64,000 nucleotides of DNA from Galdieria partita (lineage: Eukaryota; Rhodophyta; Bangiophyceae; Galdieriales; Galdieriaceae), in assembly GCA_025991245.1 (NCBI GenBank), contig BQMJ01000069.1:100880-164879 (forward strand). The letters run 5' to 3'. A program made the translations under genes and the position numbers. The notes under the pieces are model-generated. The model saw only the letters and a list, made by a program, of their open reading frames with translations, had not been told where the DNA came from and did no database searches. Numbering within the stretch: position 1 is the first letter of the stretch; each line of letters opens with the position of its first letter. Positions 55,351 through 64,000 of the stretch are shown piece after piece.

Positions 55351-58300
55351 TAATAAGGTAAGGTTCAACTATGAAGATCTTGGCGAAACCATTGAAACAA
55401 AAGTTTTGAAACTATCCATATTCAAAGCTTACTATTATGTATGCACTGAAGACAGCAGCGATCTTAATAAGAAAAATCAATAAACAAAGAGCATCATCGC
55501 TACAATGTAGTACCTATATGAAAAGACAAATTCAACGAAAAAGCTACTATGTCACCAAGGCATAAAAATTTAAAAAAATTCCAAAACTTGTGACAACAGT
55601 TAAAAAAAGAAAAAGATTTCAGCATTTCATTTTCAGTTCTATTGCATTGGCATTATGAGACGGTATAGAAGAGAAGCGTTTGCACTATATCAAAGGGGAA
55701 TAGGCAATTTTTGCATTATCAGCTTAGGACTTTCTTTATACGGTTTACTAAAGGAACAATACCAAAACCAATTTTAGAAAAAAGCCGTAGAAAAAACCTT
55801 TAGAGAAATAAAAACTTGAGAATATATTGAGGAATTTTTATGTACCACTTGTTCTTTACATCATCGGTACCATGAATGTGTTCTGGTCATGCAGATATTT
55901 CTCAACCGTGTGAAACGAAGTGAAAAAGTTACAGCAATCTGCTCACAGAGAAAAAATACAGTACCTTTGATGAAAGGGAATTTAGTAACTATATCACACA
56001 GAAATACAGAAGAAAAAATGTTTTTTTTCTCATTGGAGGAAAAGTAGTAAAAAGAAGGGGTAATTCTTGAATGCAGCAATGAAGACAGCACAAAACAAAG
56101 AAAAGAAAATGTTACATAGTGGAAGATTGTTCTAATGTTGCGACGACTTGTTCGCGTACATTGCTCGCACCTTAAACGTCACCAGAAGGGTACCATTTAA
56201 GCGAACAACCTAGAATCTTAAAACGATACAAAAGTAGCAGAAAATTGTTCATTCATAATAAAATTTGAACTTAAGAAGGAACGCAAAAAGCTAACTCCAG
56301 TTTTCAATCCAAAAAAAAGTTAAAACGAAATGCAGCTGACAGTAAACCAAACTTGGTCAGTAGCACAGCAAGCATAAAATATAAAACAATACGTAACTAT
56401 TCTTTGTGCAGAAAAGCATAAATAAGAAACCGAACATAAACAATTCACTCTGCCCACTCCTACTTTGAGACCACTAGAGCTCAGTGAATTGAAAAACAAG
56501 GTACGTCCTGGCTGAAAGCATTAAGTATTTTTTCCTCCTTTTGGTTTTATAATACTTCATTCGGATAGAATTTCAAGTTAAATATGCATGTCTACCTAAA
56601 AGTTCAAATACTATTGGAATATAGTAACTGGTCGATTTTAGGTAAATTTATCCAATATCAGAAACGAAAAGAATTTTTCATCAAATAGATTCGGCACAAA
56701 TACCACACAAAGCAAAGTATCATAATATGAGAAAAAGCTATTTACTTACTGTGCAACTGTTTCAATCAAGAACGAAATTAATGATGCTAACAATAACAAA
56801 ACAGCAACCATTCAAGAAAAATGCTCACAATTTCTAAACAGCTCAAAATTTCGAATTATTGCAAAGTAACCGAGAAATTCCTTAACTCAAAAGGGCTTTG
56901 AATTAAAAATAGCATCCTAAAATTTTACCTAAATACCCGTAGTAAACAACAAATACAAACATACGCAGAAATAGCTCACATGGCAAGTCATTTGATCTCT
57001 GGTAAAAAAAGCAGTACAGTTTGAGAATTGATTACTTTTACGAAACTAAAACCAAAAGTAAAGGTCTTGGTAGAACCAATTCGTTTTTTTCTCCAATAAA
57101 TTGAGATTTCCAAAAACCTGATAAATCATCAAATGCGAATGACCCGGAACAGGACAATAGGAATTTTTTTAGGGTTAATTAGTTTTTTTTAATTTTATTA
57201 CTGTTTCTAACAAAAGTCACATACTATAGAAAGAAACTAACAAAATAGAAAAAGGAACATTCATCCAACAGAATAAAGCAAAAAGGTCCTTTACCCAATG
57301 AATACGGCTTCACAAGAATAAGTAAAAAACAATAAAAAAAAGCTTTAATAAATGGCTCTGCAACAAAATCAATGAAAAGCGACGGTTTCAAGGGACAATC
57401 ATCCCAAAAAAATTTCAATCAAACAAACCACTTCAAATTTTAAACCAGCACAACACGACATGAAAATGCCAAAACAAATGAAGGACAATTATAAGTTAAA
57501 AGCAAAATCAAAACTTTTTAATATCGTTTCCATGTATTCATGCAATATATCTCAAATACAAATATAATGGAAAAATAACCCACAAGAACAGTCTCCAAAA
57601 CGCCATCAACGACTCAGTAAAATTTGCGACTAATTATACTAGACTGAAGGCAAACGAAGAGGCTTGATAGAATTAAGAAACTTTCGTTTGAAATGCAATT
57701 AAGAAAAAAAATGCAGTACATTGTAAAATATGTATAGGCTGGCAGAAGGGAGTGGACATTTTTCTTTCTTATTCAAGTTTTACTGAGGGATTATTATTGG
57801 GTAAAAAAAAGGCCTCAACAAAAGAAGGACAATCACCAGTTAAAAGCAAAATCTAGGCTTTCTCTGTTCGCTTCCAAGAATTTATGAAATATACCTCAAA
57901 TACAAATATAAGAGAAAAAATCACACAAGAAAGATTTCAGCAATTCAGTTTCAGTTCAACTATATTGGCATTATGAAACGGTATTGAAGAAAAGTGTATG
58001 CAATATATCAAAGGGGAAAAGGCAATTTTTGTATTATAAGGGCTACACTTGTTTCTAAAGTTTATTAAAGGAACAACACAAATACCAATTTTACAAGGAA
58101 GCCATAGAATAATAAGCATATAAAGAAATAGAAACTTGAGAATACATTGAAGAATTTCCATATGTTCCTTACATCATCAGTACCTTGAACCTGTTCTCGT
58201 CCTGCAGATATTTGTCGACCGTGTGAAACGAAGTAAAAAAGTTACAGCAAACTGCTCAGAGAGAAAAAAATACAATACTTTTGATGAGACTAAATTTAGT

Positions 58301-61300
58301 AACTATACCACATTGAAATACAGAAGAAAAAATATTTTTTTTTCATTGGAGGAAAAGTAGTAAAAAGGAGGGACAATCCTTGAAAACAACAATGAACGCA
58401 GCAAAAAACAAAGAAATGAAAATGTTAATAGTGTCAGATTGCTTTACTGTTGCAACGACTTGTTCACATACATTGCTCGCGCCTTACACTTATGACACCA
58501 GAAGGTTACCATTCAAACGAATCACTTAAATTCTCGAAACAACACAAAAGAAGCAAAAATTTATGAACTCCAAAGAAAATCTGAACTAAACGAGGAATGT
58601 AACAACTAAGTCTAGTTTCCAATCCAAAAAAAAGCTTAAACAAAGTGTAGCGTACAGGAAACCAACCTTGGTCAGAAGCACAACGAGCATAAAAAATAAA
58701 ACAAGACGTAACTATTCCTTGGCAAAAAACATAAATAAGAAACCAGACATAAACACTTAACTCTTAACACTCCTACTTTGATACTACTAGAGTGCAATGA
58801 ATAAAAAACTAGGTATTTCTTGGCTGAAAGCAATAAACATTATTCCCTACTTTCTGTTTTATTATGCTTGATTAGGGTATAATTTCTAGTTAAATATGCA
58901 TATTTACATAAAAGTTCAAATACTATAGGAAGGTATTAACAGGGTCAATGAAGGTAAATTCATCCATTACCAGAAACCAAAAGGACTTTTTACTAAATAC
59001 GTTCGGCAAAAATAACAGACAAAGCGAAGTAACATAATGTGAAAAAAAAGAATATTTATTTACTGTACCACTCGTTCAATTAAAAACGAAGGTAATAATG
59101 CTAACAACAAGAAAAAGGAAACATTGAAGAAAAATGCTCACGATTTCGAAAAAGTTCACAATTTCGAATTAGTGCGAAGCAACAGAGAAATTCCCTAGCT
59201 AGAAAGGGCTTTGAATTAAAAATAGAATCCTAAAATTTTACCTAAATACCCGTAGTAACCAAGAGATACAAACATACGCAGCAATAGCCCACAAGACAAG
59301 TCATTTGATCGCTGGCAAAAAAAGTAGCACAGTTTGAGAATTCATTATTTTTACGAAACTAAAAGCGAAAGTAAAGGTCTTGATAGAACCAATTCGCTTT
59401 CTTTCCCAATGCATTGAGATGACCAAGACCTGGATAAATGTTCAAATACGAATGGTCTAGTACAGGGCAATGGGAATTTTACTTATCAGGCTTACTAAGT
59501 TATATAACTTTTCCTTATCAAAAAACAGATACCCTAGAAAGATATTAATAGGATGACTAAAAGAACATCCAACCAATATAGAAAATCAAAAAGGTTCTAC
59601 ATTGGATGAATACGGCTTCAATAGAGAGAAAGAAAAAAGGTCAATAATAAAAGATTTAATAATTTTCTGTAAATTTTGTGAAAAATTGAGGAGGCTAATA
59701 AGGCTAAAATCAACCAAGAAAAATTTTCATTGAAGCAAACCGCTTAAAATTTTAAATCCACAAAACACAGCAGGAAAACGGCTAAACAAAAAAGGAAGAT
59801 CACTAATTAAAGATAAAATGGAAACATTTTCTATAGGGATTCAAGTGTTCACGCAGTAAAACTCCAATGCATAAACAAAACGAAGCACACAACAAAAGTT
59901 ATATGGCCATTCAAAAAACTCTTATAAAATTTTGCTACATAAATTAATTATACTAGAAGTAAATATAAAACGATTGATAAAATTAAAGGACTTTCTTCTC
60001 TGATGCATTCAAAAAAAAATGAATCGTAAAATATGTGTAGCCTGGCAAAGAAGAGTATGCATTTTTCTTTCTTATTCAGGTTTTACTGAGGTTTCACTAT
60101 GCGGTCTAGTTATGGTTTACTATTAGGTCTTGGTAGGGAATACCTAAACTCAAAAAGGCCTCAAAAAAATAGCATCTCAAAATTTTCCCCAGAATTCCAG
60201 GTTTTCCCGTAATCAACAACAAATACAAAAATACGCAAAAATAGCTCAAGACAAGTCATTTGATCGCTGGCAAAAAAAGAAACACAGTTTTGAGAATTAA
60301 TTACTTTCACCAGACTAAAAGCAAAAGTAAAGGTCTTGGTAGAGAACCAATTCATTTTCTTTCTTTAATGCATTGTGATGACAGAAAACCTAATAAATCT
60401 TCCAATGCGGATGTTTTAGTACAGGGCAATGGGAACTTTCTTATCAGGGTTTATTAAGTTTTATTAAGGTTTATTACTAGTTTTATCCAAAATCACATAC
60501 TATAGAAAAATATTACCTGGATGAATAAAGGAACATTCATCCATAATAAGAAAGCTCGAGGATCCTTTACACAATATATAGGGCTATAACTAAGAACGAA
60601 GAAAAACGATGTGCAATAAACGCTTTAATAATTTGATTTACAACTTGGTCAATAAAAGGCGACAATGTCAAAGTAACAGTTGCTACAAAAAATTGCATTT
60701 AAGCGAATTGCTTAAAATTTTTAATCAACACAAAACAACAGAAAAATGCCTAAGCACAAAAGGACAACCAGTGATTAAAAGTAAAATGTAAACATTTTCT
60801 TTACATTTCCAGTACTCTCGCAATATGACTCAAATACAAACGTAACCAAAAAGAGCCAATAAAAGAAGTCACAACGCCATCTTCAAAATGCTCATTAAAA
60901 ATTTGCGACAAACCTGATTACAAGCAAGGAGAAAAAGCTTGATAAAATTAAGAGGGTCCTCGAATGCATATATGAAAAAAAAGCTAAATGAATTGCAAAA
61001 TATGTGTAGTCCGGCCGAAGGGAGTATGCATTTTTCTTCTTATTCAGATTTTACTGAGGGTTTACGGTCTACTTATGGTTTGCTATTAGGGTTTATTAAA
61101 GACGATTCTCATAAGGTTCAACTATGAAAGTCTTGGTAAAAAACGATCGAAACAAAAGTTTTGAAACTATCCAAATCGGGAAGTTTTTCATTATATATGC
61201 ACTGGAGATATCAACGAATTTAATAAGAAAAGGCAATAAAGAAATATCATTATCGTTACCAAGTAACCCAAGTAACACCCATACAAACCTATATGAAAAG

Positions 61301-63540
61301 ACAAATTTGCGAGGAACATTACTGTAGCGTTATTGCATAAAAAATTCAATAATTTTTAAAATTAATGGCAACACTAAAAAAAAAATTTTAACATTTTAGT
61401 TTCAGTTCTATCATAATGGCATTATGAAAAGGTATTGAAGAAGCATTTATGCAATGTATCCAAGGGGAACAGGCAATCTTTGCATTATAATGGCTACACT
61501 TGTATCCAAAGTTTATTAAAGAAACAATTCAAACACCAATTTTACGAGCAAACTATAGAATGAGAAATCAGAGAAATAGAAAGAAGAGGATATACTGAAG
61601 AATTTTCATATTCCACATGATGTTTACATCATCAATACATTGAACCTGTTCTCGTGGAGTAGATATTTGTCGACCGTGTGAAACGAAGTTAACACGTTAC
61701 AGCAATCGGCTCGTAGAAAAAAATACAATGCTTTTAATGAAAGGGAGTTCATTTGCTATATGACAATGAAATACAGAAGAAAAATGTTTTTTTCATTTAT
61801 AGAAAAGTAGTAAAAAGAAGGGTCAACCCTTGAATGCAATAAAGAAAACAACAAAGAATAAAGAGAGGAAAATGTTAATTGTGACAGATTGCTCAACTGT
61901 TGCGACGATTTCTTCGCGTACATTGCTCGTTTTTTAGACTAACGTAGGCAGAAGAGTACCATTTAAACGAGAGACTTGAAATCTCAAAACAATGCAAAAG
62001 AAGCAGAAAATTGTGAACTTCAAAAAATCTGAATTAAACGAGGAATGTAACAACTAACACTAGTTTCGAATCCAAAAGAATCTTAAACAAAATGTAGCTG
62101 ACAGGAAACCAAACTTGGTCAGTAGCGCAACGAGCATAAAAAATAAAACAAACGTAACAATTCTTTGGCAAAAAGCATAAATAAGAAACTAGACATAAAC
62201 AATTTACACTGCGCACTCCTACTTTGAGACAACTAGAGCGCAATGTATTGAAAGACTAGGCATGTCCTGGCTAAAAGCAATAAGAATTTTTCCTTATTTT
62301 GGTTTTCTAGGCTTCATTAGGGTATAATTTTTAGTTAAATAAGCATATTTAACTAAACTTTCAAATACAATTGGAAGACGTTAACAGGGTGATTCAAGGT
62401 AAATTCATCCCATATCAGAAAAACCAAAAGGACCTTACACCAAATAGATTTGGCACAAATATCAGACAAAGCAAAAAAAATAATGTGAAAAGCATATAAA
62501 TTTACTGTTCCACTAGGTCAATCAAGAATGTCGGTAATAATGCAAATGACAACAAAAAGGAGCTATTTAAGAAAAATGGTCACAATCTCTAAATGCCTCA
62601 CAAATTCGAATTACTGCAAAGCAGCAGAGAAATGCTTCAACTCAAAAGAGCTTTGAATTAAAAATACCATCTTAAAATTTTCCTTAAATTTCCAGGTCTT
62701 CCCTTAATGAACAAAAAATACAAACGTACAAAAAACTGGGTCACAAGGCACGTCACTTTATCACTAGCAAAACAAGAAGCATCAATTAAAATTGACTAAT
62801 TTTACGAGACTAACAGCAAAAGTAAAGGCCTTCATAGAAAAACATCGCTTTTTCTTTAACAAATAAATATGACATAGACAGTGATAATTGTTCAAATGCA
62901 GATGGTCTGATACAGGGCAACAGGAACTCTTTTAATCAGGTTCAATAAAGTTTTTTTTAGGTTTAGTACTGTTTTAACCCAAAGTCACATACTATAGAAA
63001 AATATAAACAGGATAAATAAAGGAACATTCATGCAATGTAAGAAAACTCGAGGATTCTCTATACAATATATATAGCTTTAACTAAGAACAAAAAAAAAAT
63101 GCAATAAAAGCTTGAATAATTTGCTTTTCAACTTGGACAACAAAAGAGTAAGGTACCAAAGCTAAAATCAACCAAAAAAGTTTTAAATTGATACAAACCG
63201 CGTAAAATATTTACTCGACACAACACACCAAAAGAACAGCTAAGCAAAAAAGGCCGATAAATAATTCACGATGACATGTAAACAATTTTTTCGGATTCTA
63301 AGTGTTCCCGCAATCAAACTCAAATCCACAAGAAAAAAGAAGAACAAACCAAAAGTCATATGGCCACTAGAAAAACCTTCATAAAAACTTGCGGCTTAAC
63401 TAATTATACTAGAAGCGAGCGTAGATCGATTGGTAGAATTGAAGGGCTTTCTTCTCTAATGCAATCACAAAGAAAAAGCAGTGAACTTTAAAATACACGT
63501 AGCCTGACAGAAAAGAAAATGCATTTTTCTTTCTCATTCA
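55350..63540. repeat. Long diverged subtelomeric repeats (about 2.3-3.4 kb units)
   Basis: Three landmarks recur in the same order and orientation. TTGGTCAG followed by AGCATAAAA is at about 56,352, 58,667 and 62,113. AAAGTAAAGG(T/C)CTT is at about 57,055, 59,368, 60,325 and 62,820. TTTTACTGAGG is at about 57,778, 60,081, 61,049 and 63,543. Spacings (about 2.31, 0.96 and 2.49 kb) agree between landmarks, showing blocks of about 2.3 kb and a composite of about 3.45 kb. The copies differ by many substitutions and indels, so they are old. No open frame is shared. The + strand is A-rich throughout. Confidence 0.8.
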
Positions 63541-63576
63541 GGTTTTACTGAGGTTTTACTGAGGTTGTACTAGGTT

Positions 63577-64000
63577 CTATTAGGGTTTATTAGGGTTTAT
63601 TAGGGTTTATTAGGGTTTATTAGGGTTTATTAGGGTTTATTTAGGGTTTATTAGGGTTTATTTAGGGTTTATTAGGGTTTATTTAGGGTTTATTAGGGTT
63701 TATTTAGGGTTTATTAGGGTTTATTAGGGTTTATTAGGGTTTATTAGGGTTTATTTAGGGTTTATTAGGGTTTATTTAGGGTTTATTAGGGTTTATTTTA
63801 GGGTTTATTAGGGTTTATTAGGGTTTATTTAGGGTTTATTAGGGTTTATTAGGGTTTATTAGGGTTTATTAGGGTTTATTAGGGTTTATTAGGGTTTATT
63901 AGGGTTTATTAGGGTTTATTAGGGTTTATTAGGGTTTATTTAGGGTTTATTAGGGTTTATTAGGGTTTATTAGGTTTATTAGGGTTTATTAGGGTTTATT
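63577..64000 (+). repeat. Telomere repeat tract (TTTATTAGGG and variants)
   Basis: About 424 bases of perfect or near-perfect repeats reaching the last base. The main unit is the 10-mer TTTATTAGGG, interspersed with the 11-mer TTTATTTAGGG, one 12-mer TTTATTTTAGGG near 63,790 and one unit lacking a G near 63,972. The G-rich strand runs 5' to 3' toward the right end, the expected polarity for a right-hand chromosome end. Just before it (63,541-63,576), 11-base GGTTTTACTGA units grade into the regular repeat. Confidence 0.95.

Noticed and set aside
63541-64000. The regular short repeats at the right end as a CRISPR array or microsatellite
   Set aside because: There are no spacers, and the G-rich polarity, terminal position and gradual degeneration inward identify it as a telomere.

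Overview
The window reads as one chromosome arm of a small-genome unicellular red alga, most likely Galdieria or a close Cyanidiophyceae relative. This is inferred from the style of the DNA, not from a database match. The DNA is AT-rich. Nuclear genes are a few tens of bases apart and are cut by many very short introns (mostly 44-63 nt, usually GTAAG/GTATG donors). The gene set is plainly eukaryotic: UTP14, MSH4, MAD1, NDUFA13, CWC15, BRL1/BRR6. The right end is a real chromosome end, with about 420 bases of TTTATTAGGG-type telomere repeat running to the last base.

Region 1 (1 to about 19.9 kb) is a compact conserved core. In order it holds UTP14 (-, partial), mitochondrial bL32 (+), the meiotic MutS homologue MSH4 (+), a CUE-like/DUF1771/Smr protein (+), CWC15 (-), an unresolved small gene (+), complex I NDUFA13/GRIM-19 (+), the spindle checkpoint protein MAD1 (-), a TMEM223-like membrane protein (-), AMP deaminase (+), a GPR1/FUN34/SatP-type transporter (-), a prolyl-iminopeptidase-like hydrolase (-) and a BRL1/BRR6 nuclear-envelope protein (-). 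Exon models for 11 genes were built by hand; summed exon lengths are multiples of three. Two introns (in MAD1 and AMP deaminase) are GC-AG. Several gene pairs share very short divergent or convergent spacers (3 nt between the NDUFA13 and MAD1 stop codons).

Region 2 (about 20 to 22.1 kb) is a gene-poor transition holding only broken coding-looking fragments.

Region 3 (about 22.1 to 44.3 kb) is a subtelomeric cluster of three unusual families. Family A is an intronless P-loop ATPase of about 700 aa with a C-terminal PD-(D/E)XK-like region. Family B is a different P-loop ATPase of 671 aa with a nuclease-like C-terminus. Family C has a nuclease-like core and a SAM-like C-terminus. The architecture resembles the Crinkler/RHS-type (CR) proteins of other eukaryotes. 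The cluster is a tandem segmental duplication of about 10.76 kb, each unit carrying C(-), A(+), a 78-codon ORF(-), A(-) and B(-). Some copies are intact (A1, A2, A3, B), others are pseudogenes (A4, both C copies, the first B). The paralogues have exchanged sequence blocks.

Region 4 (44.3 to 63.5 kb) shows no convincing gene. It contains a dispersed T-rich repeat and then diverged long repeats with spacings of about 2.3, 0.96 and 2.5 kb, very A-rich on the + strand, with degenerate telomere-like tracts inside. It ends in the telomere.

The conserved core genes do not form a single pathway. They cover ribosome biogenesis, splicing, respiration, chromosome segregation, meiosis, nucleotide metabolism and nuclear-pore assembly. 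The subtelomeric cluster appears to be fast-evolving and is the most novel part.
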